64,000 nucleotides of DNA from the NCBI GenBank assembly GCA_034422835.1, contig DAOUJJ010000006.1, positions 1 through 64,000 of the forward strand. Direction: 5' to 3'. Position numbers and translations under genes: made by a program. The notes beneath the pieces are model-generated. The model saw only the letters and a program-made list of their open reading frames with translations, made no database searches and had not been told where the DNA came from. The DNA comes from VXMO01 sp034422835. Lineage in GTDB: Bacteria; Chloroflexota; Dehalococcoidia; UBA6926. Below, one piece after another: positions 42,741 to 50,801 of the stretch. Position 1 is the stretch's first letter, and each line of letters begins with the position of its first letter.

Positions 42741-44162
42741 CTAACCGCGACCGCGCCGCGCTCGCGACTCAGACATGGGCTGCGAAACGTTGCGGCGCAA
42801 CAGGTAGTTTGGCACGTCGATGTTGAAGGCGATGCTGAAACGCGGGTCGGCAAGGCGCGACGCGACACGGGGCTCATCCTGCGCCAGTTCATCGAGGGAG
42901 ATGTTCATCGTCACAACTGTTGCCAGGCGCGCGTTGTAGCGGTAGTTGATGATCTGATACAGCTTCTCCTGCGCCCAGGGCGTGGTGGCATGCGCGCCCA
43001 GATCGTCCAAAATCAGCAGTGGGACAGTCCGCACCCCCTCAAACAGCTCGTCATAGGAAACGTCGCTCTGAGGGCCAAACGTGTATCGCAAGTGGTCCAG
43101 CAGGTCCGGCACCACAACGAACAGCGTTTCGATTCCCTTGGCGCGGCATTGATTGGCGATCGCGGCGGCGAGATGTGTCTTGCCAACACCGTTGTCGCCG
43201 GTGAATACCAGCCAGCCATCGGGCTGCTCCGCATAGTTCTGCGATGTCTTTATCGCGCCCTCGATACTCTGGCGCTGGTGGCGATCCAGGGCGTCATACC
43301 TCCGTGAATCGAAGTTCGCAAAGGTCATTTCTGCGAATCGCGGGAGGTCCAGCGCGTCCGTCGCGCGGAGGCGGCTGCTGACGGCGCCCGTGGCGAGCAC
43401 TGTTGCCAGGCCCGGGGCGGTGATACGGCTGAGAAGCTGCGGTTCCATCTCCATTAGGGGCTTGCTGAGCGTGACGACGGTCGGGCGGCGCTCAATGAAT
43501 CGCTGGTTCAACACCTGGAAGAGCTTTTCCTGCGCCCACGGCGTCGCGGATTGAACACCGAGGTCGTCCAGGATGAGCAGCGGCGCGTCTTTCACCTGCT
43601 CAAAGAGAGAGTCAAACGGCGTCTCCGCGTTCGGGGCATATGCGCCCCTCAAGTAGTCGAGGAAATCCGGAACGGATACGAGCAGGGCGGGCACCCCGCG
43701 CCGGATGACATCATTGGCGACTGCGGCAGCGATATGCGTTTTGCCGCTGCCGGAGGGGCCGTGGAGAACAAGCCAGCCATCCGGGTCTGCGGCATACTTC
43801 CTGGCTCCGGCGAGAGCATCGGCATGCGGCCCACGCCGTTCAGTGGCAGGCGCCTGCGCCGCTTCAGACTCAAGTGATTCAAAGGTGATATGGCTGAACG
43901 GCTCAAGCTGTCCATAACGCTGCAAGCGGCGGAACCGCTCTTTCTTCAATTCCTCCGCGCGGCACACGCAGGGAATGAGTTTGCCGAAGTCCGGGTGGTC
44001 AAGGGGCAGCTCACGACTGACCCACCCCAAGCCGTCACAGACGGGGCAGTTTTCAACCTCCGAGGCCGTATCGCTTTTCGGGGCGTCAGCGCCAGCGAAC
44101 GACCTGCCCGTATTCCCCTCCGCGATAGCGGTCCTTCGCAGGACGTCGCTGAGTCGTTCCAT
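42741..44162 (-). CDS. DnaC/DnaI-like ATPase with two AAA+ domains in one chain
   Basis: 473 residues from ATG 44162 (GGGGAG upstream; an in-frame ATG 66 codons earlier lies inside the upstream gene). The N-terminus has a zinc-binding motif (CPVCDGLGW...CVC). Two homologous DnaC-like AAA+ modules follow. The first has Walker A GPSGSGKT near residue 140 and PLLILDDLGVQSATPWAQEKLFQVLNQRF; the second has GDNGVGKT near 327 and PLLILDDLGAHATTPWAQEKLYQIINYRY. Both Walker A and B look intact. Helicase loaders usually have one such domain. It is encoded after dnaB and a DnaD-like gene, which supports a role in helicase loading. Confidence 0.85.
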   Translation of the reverse strand: MERLSDVLRRTAIAEGNTGRSFAGADAPKSDTASEVENCPVCDGLGWVSRELPLDHPDFGKLIPCVCRAEELKKERFRRLQRYGQLEPFSHITFESLESEAAQAPATERRGPHADALAGARKYAADPDGWLVLHGPSGSGKTHIAAAVANDVIRRGVPALLVSVPDFLDYLRGAYAPNAETPFDSLFEQVKDAPLLILDDLGVQSATPWAQEKLFQVLNQRFIERRPTVVTLSKPLMEMEPQLLSRITAPGLATVLATGAVSSRLRATDALDLPRFAEMTFANFDSRRYDALDRHQRQSIEGAIKTSQNYAEQPDGWLVFTGDNGVGKTHLAAAIANQCRAKGIETLFVVVPDLLDHLRYTFGPQSDVSYDELFEGVRTVPLLILDDLGAHATTPWAQEKLYQIINYRYNARLATVVTMNISLDELAQDEPRVASRLADPRFSIAFNIDVPNYLLRRNVSQPMSESRARRGRG

Positions 44163-44817
44163 CTCCCCTACCCCTGTCTCTCCAATTGCGAAGAATCGAT
44201 CGCACGTACGCCCAGCGCCGCGCGTTCTGTGCTGCCGCCTCCTGAAATGCCTCACGGACCCAGGCGGCGGGGTATTCCTGTTCTGTCTCTGAAAGCTCCT
44301 GCGCGATGCCCCCCCCGGGAATCGGACCGATGGTGTCTTCGTAGAGACGGAATATCTCACCGGGCTGCGACGGAGGCTCCTCCGGTCGGGCTCTCACCGG
44401 CTGCGGCGATAGCGCGGCATCACCGGCCTTGACCCGCTCGGCGGCACGTCGTCCCTCAGAGTCGTTTATGAAATACGCCGTGTCTCCATCCGTGAGTGGA
44501 ACCTCGAGAAACACGCCGGCACGCACAAAGTCGGCCATGACACGCGGCACGGCCCTGGTTGAATCCCAATCATCCTGAGCAGCCTCGGCGGCAATTGCGC
44601 CTGTCAACTCGCCCAGTTCGGGCGCATCGGCCAATTCGTGAGCGGTGACGAAACGAATCGCGCCCTTGCGGCTGCGGATGCGGCGCAGGACGACAAGGAA
44701 GAGCTTGATCTCCTCAACGCTCGTCAGGCGCGGGAGGATCTCCGCGAAAAACGCCTCCGGGACCGGAGTGGCCTGTGTCGGAGTGGGAAAGCCCTGAAAG
44801 GCGTCAATGTCACGCAT
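44086..44817 (-). CDS. DnaD-domain-like replication protein
   Basis: 243 residues. The N-terminal part (EAFFAEILPRLTSVEEIKLFLVVLRRI) resembles the DnaD winged-helix domain, and the C-terminal part (EIFRLYEDTIGPIPGGGIAQELSE ... WVREAFQEAAAQNARRWAYVRSIL) fits a DnaB_2/DnaD oligomerisation-DNA-binding domain with its YxxxIxNW-like end. In Firmicutes DnaD helps to remodel the origin and load the helicase. It begins 22 bases after dnaB and overlaps the tandem ATPase gene by 77 bases. Confidence 0.8.
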   Translation of the reverse strand: MRDIDAFQGFPTPTQATPVPEAFFAEILPRLTSVEEIKLFLVVLRRIRSRKGAIRFVTAHELADAPELGELTGAIAAEAAQDDWDSTRAVPRVMADFVRAGVFLEVPLTDGDTAYFINDSEGRRAAERVKAGDAALSPQPVRARPEEPPSQPGEIFRLYEDTIGPIPGGGIAQELSETEQEYPAAWVREAFQEAAAQNARRWAYVRSILRNWRDRGRGDGTTQRRPAKDRYRGGEYGQVVRWR

Positions 44818-44839
44818 GGCGGCCTGCTTGGCACATCAC

Positions 44840-46228
44840 TTAGTAGTACCCATCCGCGCCGCCCCCGGCGCGTGCTGCGCTGCGGAACGTGGTGGTTTGC
44901 TCTTCAAAGACGACCTGCATCCTCCCCGTCGGGCCGTTGCGGTGCTTGGCGATGATGACGTCCGCGATGCCGCGCGGATAGTCCTGGTCGGGATGCTGCC
45001 GCTCCCATTCCTCTCCCGTGAAGACCATGTCCGGGCGGTAGAGGAACAGCACAACGTCCGCGTCCTGCTCAATCGCGCCGCTCTCGCGGAGGTCCGAAAG
45101 GAGCGGCTCATGGCGGGGTCGATTTTCCACCGCGCGGGAGAGCTGCGAGAGAGCCAACACCGGAACGTTCAGGTCACGGGCGAGCGCCTTGAGAGAACGT
45201 GATATCTCGGAAATCTCCTGCACCCTGTTCCCAAACGTGTTCGTGCTGGACATCAACTGCATGTAGTCCACGACGATCAGATCGAGCCCCTCTTCAAGGA
45301 AGAGACGCCGCGCCTTGGAACGGAGAGCCACGACGTTCAGATTGACCGAATCGTCGATATACAGGGGCAAATCGGCCAACCGCCCAACGGCGTTCATGAT
45401 TGCGCCCTCTTCGTAATCCGTCCACATGTGGCCGCGGATGCGCGTTGAGTTGATGCCGGACTCGCCCGCCAGGAGCCGCTCAACAACCTGTTCCGACGCC
45501 ATTTCAAGGCTGAAGAACGCGACGATGCGGGGACGGCCGTCCGGTTTTTGCGTTTGCGCGGCAGCCTTGGCGACGTTGAGCGCGAATGCGCTCTTGCCGA
45601 CACCGGGCCGCGCGGCAAGTATGAGCAGGTCTGCGGGTTGAAACCCTCCGCCAAGCTGGCGGTCAAGATCAACAAAGCCGCTTTCAACGCCGCCGACGCG
45701 TCCACCGATCGTTTGCTCACTGTCCTCAACGTATCTATCAAGGGCATCCCGCAGCGCCTCAAGGTCACGCGTGTTCTGCCCGAGCCGCATCCTGTAGAGC
45801 AGCTCCTCCGCCTTGCGGAGGGATTCCTCCTCATCCTCTTCGGCGCGTGTGCCGATCCCCGCGATCTGGCCTCCGGCATCGATGAGCCGGCGGTGGATGG
45901 AGAGGCGTCGAACGACGCGCGCGTAGTTGTCCGCATAAACGGACGTAGGAACAACGGCGATGAGGTGGCTCAGGAAAGGAAGCCCGCCGACCTCTTCGAG
46001 GCGTTGATGGCGGGCAAGTTCATCCGCGACGCTTATCTGGCTTATGGGGTCATTCCGCGTGAAGAGGGTTACGCAGGCCTCGAATACCCACGCATGCCGC
46101 TGCCGGTAGAAATCGTTGGCCTCAACGATGATCTGGACGCCGGGGACGGTCTCACCGTCAATGAGCATCGAACCGAGGACTGCTTCCTCAGCTTCATCAT
46201 CGTGTGGGGGTAGCTGCTCGGTGTACAT
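44840..46228 (-). CDS. dnaB: Replicative DNA helicase
   Basis: 462 residues, full length for DnaB. The N-terminal domain starts LPPHDDEAEEAVLGSMLIDGE; the RecA-like motor has Walker A ARPGVGKSAFALNVAK, FFSLEMASEQVVERLLAGESGI, Walker B LDLIVVDYMQLM, and the C-terminal SQLSRAVENRPRHEPLLSDLRESGAIEQDADVV. It is the hexameric helicase at the replication fork. GAGGTG lies 6 bases before the ATG. It follows rplI by 69 bases, with a strong hairpin between them. Confidence 0.95.
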   Translation of the reverse strand: MYTEQLPPHDDEAEEAVLGSMLIDGETVPGVQIIVEANDFYRQRHAWVFEACVTLFTRNDPISQISVADELARHQRLEEVGGLPFLSHLIAVVPTSVYADNYARVVRRLSIHRRLIDAGGQIAGIGTRAEEDEEESLRKAEELLYRMRLGQNTRDLEALRDALDRYVEDSEQTIGGRVGGVESGFVDLDRQLGGGFQPADLLILAARPGVGKSAFALNVAKAAAQTQKPDGRPRIVAFFSLEMASEQVVERLLAGESGINSTRIRGHMWTDYEEGAIMNAVGRLADLPLYIDDSVNLNVVALRSKARRLFLEEGLDLIVVDYMQLMSSTNTFGNRVQEISEISRSLKALARDLNVPVLALSQLSRAVENRPRHEPLLSDLRESGAIEQDADVVLFLYRPDMVFTGEEWERQHPDQDYPRGIADVIIAKHRNGPTGRMQVVFEEQTTTFRSAARAGGGADGYY

Positions 46229-46266
46229 GTGACACCTCGGCCCCTTCTGATCCGCAAGCTACGGTC

Positions 46267-46283
46267 GCCCGCGGACTGCGGGC
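46267..46283 (-). promoter_or_regulatory. Hairpin between rplI and dnaB
   Basis: A perfect six-base-pair stem, GCCCGC/GCGGGC, with the loop AGTCC (minus strand). No U tract follows, so it is not a classical terminator; it could adjust read-through or mRNA stability between rplI and dnaB. Confidence 0.4.
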
Positions 46284-46297
46284 CGAGCACTCCGCTT

Positions 46298-46960
46298 CTA
46301 CGAGTCATCCTCGTCAGCGGCCTCGGCCTCGCCCTCTTCAGGGGTGGCTGTCTCTGCCTCCCCTTCCTCAGGCTCAGCGGCCTCCGAACCTTCCTCGCTC
46401 GCTTCTGGAGCATCGGTTGCTTCTGCGGTCACGTCGTCTCCGGTGGCCTCGGCGGTCTCTGCGCCTTCCTGTTCCTCCTCCGGTGTTTCCTCGACGAGGG
46501 GCGGCGGATCCGTTCCCTCCTGGTAGACAGTGATGGTCACGCTGGGAATGACATCCGGCGCAAGGCGGACTGGGGTCTGGTGGTGCCCGAGTTCGCGGAT
46601 CGGTTGTGCAAGCTGCACGGCGCGGCGGTCAATCTCGACGCCCATCGCCTCGTTCACAGCCTCTGCAATCTCGGTCGCCGTGACGCTGCCGTAGAGACGG
46701 CCGCCGGGCCCAACACGGACGGCGATCAGCACCCGCTCTTCAGCAAGCCGCTCGCCTACGCTTTCCATCTCAAGATTGAGCTTGGTCCGGCGCTCAACTT
46801 CGGCCTTCCTGCGAGCATCAGCACGCGCGAGTTCCTGCGGGGTGGCCAGGACGGCCAGGCCCTTGGGGATAAGGAAATTGCGGGCGTAGCCATCCTTGAC
46901 ATCACGGACGTCACCGGCGATGCCAAGACCCGGCGCCTCATCAATCAGCACGACTTTCAT
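46298..46960 (-). CDS. rplI: Ribosomal protein L9 with a long acidic C-terminal tail
   Basis: 220 residues; a usual L9 is about 150. The N-terminal domain MKVVLIDEAPGLGIAGDVRDVKDGYARNFLIP is the L9 signature, and the C-terminal domain has RLYGSVTATEIAEAV. After about residue 150 there is a tail of about 70 residues made almost only of Glu, Ala, Thr and Asp. L9 binds 23S rRNA and helps keep the reading frame; the tail has no known role. ATG at 46960 is preceded by TTG and by AAAGGA; a good promoter lies at 46980-47008. Upstream gene of the replication cluster. Confidence 0.93.
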   Translation of the reverse strand: MKVVLIDEAPGLGIAGDVRDVKDGYARNFLIPKGLAVLATPQELARADARRKAEVERRTKLNLEMESVGERLAEERVLIAVRVGPGGRLYGSVTATEIAEAVNEAMGVEIDRRAVQLAQPIRELGHHQTPVRLAPDVIPSVTITVYQEGTDPPPLVEETPEEEQEGAETAEATGDDVTAEATDAPEASEEGSEAAEPEEGEAETATPEEGEAEAADEDDS

Positions 46961-46979
46961 CAACGTGTCCTTTCAGCAA

Positions 46980-47008
46980 ATAGTAGTACGTTCGTTCTTA
47001 TCCGTCAA
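46980..47008 (-). promoter_or_regulatory. Sigma70-like promoter for rplI
   Basis: Minus strand: TTGACG (47008-47003), 17-base spacer, TACTAT (46985-46980). The leader would be about 15 bases. It shows that rplI and the replication genes are expressed apart from purL. Confidence 0.6.
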
Positions 47009-47115
47009 CCGCTCAGACAACTCGATGATTGGTCTCGCGGGACGCCGCACAAGAATCAAGATTATGTGGCGGGCGAGTGACTCGCAAGACTTTCACTACG
47101 AGTTTTCCACCAAAA

Positions 47116-49326
47116 TCAGGCGTCGAGCAGCGCCCCCTCCCAGATACCTGATACGTCACCAAGCGGCATATCAATCACTTCGCCGATGAGCAACGCATCA
47201 CCACACACCGTGCCGATCTCGCACATGGCGACGCCGTGTTGTTCGCACAATCCGCGGAGCGCAGTGAGGTCATCAGGGGCGGCGGACACAACGATGCGGG
47301 CGGATTTTTCGCCAAAGAGCGCAGCATCGATGCGGGCATCCTCATCGAGGTCAAGATCAAGCGACGCGCCGATGCCGCCGATGGCGCATGACTCCGCCAC
47401 CGCCACAGCAAGACCACCCTCGGAGACGTCATGCGCCGATCTCAGCAGCCCGCGTCCAATCGCCTCTCGCACAAGGGCCTGCACGCTTGCCTCTGCCCCG
47501 ATGTCCAGATCAGGCCGCCCCGCGACGATTCCATGCACGCGGGAAAGGTATTCGCTCGCGCCAAGAGCGTCGACGCTGAGTTCCGGGGTGGATGTGCCGA
47601 TAAGCACGATGGTGTCGCCATCAGTGGCGAACCCCGCGCCGCACCTGGCTGCCAGGTCATCAAGCACGCCGACCATGCCCACCGTCGGCGTGGGGTCGAT
47701 CGGGCCGTCGACGGACTCGTTGTAGAGGCTGACGTTGCCGCTGATGACGGGGATGTTCAGGGCGCGGCACGCCTCTGCCATTCCACGGATGGCCTGTTCG
47801 AACTGGTAGGCGATGGGGTCGCGCTCCGGATTGCCGAAGTTGAGGCAGTCCGTGATGGCAAGGGGTCGAGCGCCCACGCATGATAGGTTGCGCGCCGCCT
47901 CAACCACCGTCAGCGCCCCGCCCACGTACGGGTCCAGGTAGCAGGCCCGTGAGTTCACGTCGATGGTCAATGCGATGCCCTTGCCCGTTCCCTTGATGCG
48001 CAGCACGGCCGCATCCGCCTGACCCGGCGCAAGCACGGTGTTGTTGCCCACTTGATGGTCATATTGCTGATAGACGGGACGCTTGCTGGCGAGCGAGGGA
48101 GCGGCGAGCATCTGCAGCAGCGTGGCGTTCCAGTCGGCTGGCTGGGGCAAATCCAGGAGATTGCGGTCGCGAAGCGTCGCAATCCCCGCGTCCTCTACTC
48201 CTGACAGTTCGTAGGCCGGCGGTTCGGTCAGGGCCGCAATGGGCATGTCGCCAACGATCTCGCCGTTGTCCCGGATGACGGCGTTGTTGCCGTCCGTGAC
48301 CACGCCGATCTCATCGCAGTCAAGCTCCCATTTATCGCAGATGGCTTTCGCCGCCGCGACGTTTTCGGGCGGAACGACAAACAGCATCCTTTCCTGCGAC
48401 TCGGACAACATGACCTCGTAGGCGGACATGCCGTCCTCGCGGCGCGGGACACGCGCCACGTCAATATCAACGCCGTTGTTTGCGCGGGCGGCGCATTCGA
48501 TGACGGAACTCGTCAAGCCTCCGGCGCCAAGGTCCTGCATTCCCACGAGCAGACCGGCCTGGGCAATCTCCAAACACGCCTCAAGCACCAGCTTTTCAAG
48601 GAACGGGTTGCCGACCTGCACGGCGGGGCGGCGGGCGGCGGATTCCTCGGAGAGATCGACGGAGGCGAATGTTGCGCCGTGGATGCCGTCGCGGCCGGTA
48701 TCCGCGCCCACAAGGAGCAGGACGTTGCCTGCGCCGCCGGTGCTTGCGCGGATGATCTCGTTCTCTTTCGCGATGCCGACGCACATGGCGTTGACGAGGG
48801 GATTGCCGGAGTAGGCGGGCGCGAACGTCACCTGCCCCGCAACGTCCGGGATGCCGATGCAGTTGCCATAGCCGCCGATGCCCGCCACGACCCCCTCAAA
48901 GAGATAGCGGTTGCGCGGCCTCTCGTCCAATGGCCCGAAGAACAGTGCGTTGAGGAGGGCGATAGGCCGCGCGCCCATGCTGAAGATGTCGCGGATGATG
49001 CCGCCGACACCCGTCGCCGCGCCCTGGTACGGCTCGATGGCGGAGGGGTGATTGTGTGACTCCACCTTCATGACGACGGCGAGGCCGTCGCCGATGGAAA
49101 CCGCCCCGGCGTTCTCCTCGCCGGGGCCGATGAGAACCCACGGCGCTTCGTTTGGGAAGAGCCGCAGCAGCAGGCGGGAGTGCTTGTAGCCGCAGTGCTC
49201 GCTCCAGAGGATGCCGAACATGCCGAGCTCGACCTCATTCGGCTCACGTCCCATGCGGCGCACGATCTCATCGTATTCGTCGCGGGAAAGGGAGAGTTCA
49301 GCCAGAGTGGCGTCGGAAACGGTCAT
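47116..49326 (-). CDS. purL: Phosphoribosylformylglycinamidine synthase II
   Basis: 736 residues, the small (bacterial multi-subunit) PurL. LGMFGILWSEHCGYKHSR with the catalytic His region, MKVESHNHPSAIEPYQGAATGVGGI with the ATP/Mg site, and the second half VSGNVSLYNES and SAHDVSEGGLAVAVAESC are typical. It converts FGAR, glutamine-derived ammonia and ATP to FGAM in purine synthesis, with PurS and PurQ as partners; those genes are not in the window. Single gene, followed by the rplI promoter. Confidence 0.95.
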   Translation of the reverse strand: MTVSDATLAELSLSRDEYDEIVRRMGREPNEVELGMFGILWSEHCGYKHSRLLLRLFPNEAPWVLIGPGEENAGAVSIGDGLAVVMKVESHNHPSAIEPYQGAATGVGGIIRDIFSMGARPIALLNALFFGPLDERPRNRYLFEGVVAGIGGYGNCIGIPDVAGQVTFAPAYSGNPLVNAMCVGIAKENEIIRASTGGAGNVLLLVGADTGRDGIHGATFASVDLSEESAARRPAVQVGNPFLEKLVLEACLEIAQAGLLVGMQDLGAGGLTSSVIECAARANNGVDIDVARVPRREDGMSAYEVMLSESQERMLFVVPPENVAAAKAICDKWELDCDEIGVVTDGNNAVIRDNGEIVGDMPIAALTEPPAYELSGVEDAGIATLRDRNLLDLPQPADWNATLLQMLAAPSLASKRPVYQQYDHQVGNNTVLAPGQADAAVLRIKGTGKGIALTIDVNSRACYLDPYVGGALTVVEAARNLSCVGARPLAITDCLNFGNPERDPIAYQFEQAIRGMAEACRALNIPVISGNVSLYNESVDGPIDPTPTVGMVGVLDDLAARCGAGFATDGDTIVLIGTSTPELSVDALGASEYLSRVHGIVAGRPDLDIGAEASVQALVREAIGRGLLRSAHDVSEGGLAVAVAESCAIGGIGASLDLDLDEDARIDAALFGEKSARIVVSAAPDDLTALRGLCEQHGVAMCEIGTVCGDALLIGEVIDMPLGDVSGIWEGALLDA

Positions 49327-49362
49327 GGTTTGAGTCTAGCAGTGTGGGAGGGGGCGGGGGGA

Positions 49363-49528
49363 TTATGTGGTTGGCGTTACGGGGTTTGGTTGGCGCAATT
49401 GAGGCTTTAGATTCTTCGACTCCGCTGCGCTGCGCTCAGAATGACAAGCGGTGGCACTTAGAATGATAGGAGATCCCTCAGAGTGACCAGGGGATGAGAT
49501 TCTGGATTCCCGCTTTCGCGGGAATGAC
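49363..49528. repeat. Dispersed short repeats, block III
   Basis: Upstream of purL: 'tgtggttggcgttacggggtttgg' (49366-49400), then 'gattcttcgactccgctgcgc' (49409-49445), then the inverted repeat attcccg-ctttcg-cgggaat (49506-49528). The order and sequence closely follow blocks at 1.1-1.27 kb and 52.2-52.4 kb. It ends 10 bases before the ATG of the binding-protein gene. Confidence 0.75.
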
Positions 49529-49537
49529 GGCGGGGGC

Positions 49538-50797
49538 ATGTTCAGAATGACGGCAGGCACGCTGAAAATGACGGGCGCGATGGCAGCGCTGCTTTTGATG
49601 GTTATCGGCATGAGCGCCGGGTGCGGCGTGTTTGAAACGGACGAAGAGGCCGATGCGGTTCCCTTGAAGATCGGCCTGCTGCTCAATTTCACGGGTTCGC
49701 CAGAGGCCTCGGCGGACAGGCAGCGGGCGTTCGAGCTGGCTCTTAAGCATGTGAACGATGCCGGCGGCGTGTTTGGCGTTCCGGTTATGGGTGTGGTCGC
49801 GGATGCCACGGGAGACCCCGAGACTGCGGTTGCGGAGGCGCGGCGTCTTGTGGAGGTTGAGGGTGTTCATGCCATCGTGGGGCCGAACGCCAGCTCCGCC
49901 GCCTTGCCAGTCTCTCGAACCGTGTCCGCCGTTCACCGTATTCCGACCATTAGCCCCTCGGCGACCTCCGCGTGGCTGACTGATGTTGAGGACGATGATT
50001 ACTTCTTCAGAACGTCTCTCTCGGATGTCGTGCATGGACCCGTTCTCGCTGACATCACGCGGGAACGCGGCTTCGATAACGTCGGAATGATCTACCAGGA
50101 TGACGCGTACGGAGCAGCCCTTGCCGAAGCCTTCGCCACCTCCTGGACGGGCAACCTGCGTTCCGTTGCCGTCGATCCGGCTGAACCCGATATCCTCGCG
50201 GCAGTGCCCGAGTCCGCGAGCGACGGCGCGGAGGTTCTGGTTGTCATCGCATTCCGCGGACTGACCACAGATGTCATCAAACACGCATTGGACACAGGCG
50301 TCTATAGCCAATTCGTCCTGGGTGACGCGGCCAAGCGGATCAGCCTGGTTGAGGAGATCGGCGCGGAGAAGCTGGCCGGCACAAATGGAACGGGCAGCGC
50401 CCAGGCCCCGCACAGCGCCACCATCGAAGAATGGAACGCGTCTTACATATCCGCATACGGTGAGTTGCCGGTTCTCGCGTACGTTAGGGAAACCTATGAT
50501 GCGACGATTGCCCTCGCCCTTGCTGCGCAGGCGGCGGGAAGCGTCGACGGTGAGGCGATCCGCGATCAGCTGCGTCCTGTTGCCAACGCCCCCGGCCTCA
50601 GCATCCCGGGTACACCCACTGGCGTAGCGGACGCGTTGGAACGGTTGGGAGACGGAGGAGACATCGACTACGGCGGCACGTCCGGCGTTTTTGAGTGGGA
50701 CGAGCACGGAGACCCGCGCCGGGGCTACATCGGCACCTGGCGCTTCAACGCCGACGGCCGCATCGAGGACCTGGAGAGCATCCCTTACGAGGGGTAG
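49538..50797 (+). CDS. Branched-chain amino acid-type (LivK-like) ABC substrate-binding lipoprotein
   Basis: 419 residues. Lipoprotein signal ending GMSAGC, then a type I periplasmic-binding fold: VPLKIGLLLNFTGSPEASADRQRAFELAL, AIVGPNASSAALPVSRTV, and IYQDDAYGAALAEAF. Family: Peripla_BP_6, usually for amino acids or amides. No permease or ATPase gene is nearby, so it is an orphan or works with a distant transporter. The start ATG at 49538 lies at the end of a repeat block and Met4, Met11 and Met15 are alternatives. Confidence 0.88.
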   Translation: MFRMTAGTLKMTGAMAALLLMVIGMSAGCGVFETDEEADAVPLKIGLLLNFTGSPEASADRQRAFELALKHVNDAGGVFGVPVMGVVADATGDPETAVAEARRLVEVEGVHAIVGPNASSAALPVSRTVSAVHRIPTISPSATSAWLTDVEDDDYFFRTSLSDVVHGPVLADITRERGFDNVGMIYQDDAYGAALAEAFATSWTGNLRSVAVDPAEPDILAAVPESASDGAEVLVVIAFRGLTTDVIKHALDTGVYSQFVLGDAAKRISLVEEIGAEKLAGTNGTGSAQAPHSATIEEWNASYISAYGELPVLAYVRETYDATIALALAAQAAGSVDGEAIRDQLRPVANAPGLSIPGTPTGVADALERLGDGGDIDYGGTSGVFEWDEHGDPRRGYIGTWRFNADGRIEDLESIPYEG

Positions 50798-50801
50798 ATA
50801 G

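Noticed and set aside
46229..47080. Plus-strand open frame (283 codons)
   Set aside because: Antisense to rplI; the sense frame is a clear L9.
49478..50707. Minus-strand open frame (409 codons)
   Set aside because: Antisense to the binding-protein gene, which has a clear signal peptide and family motifs.
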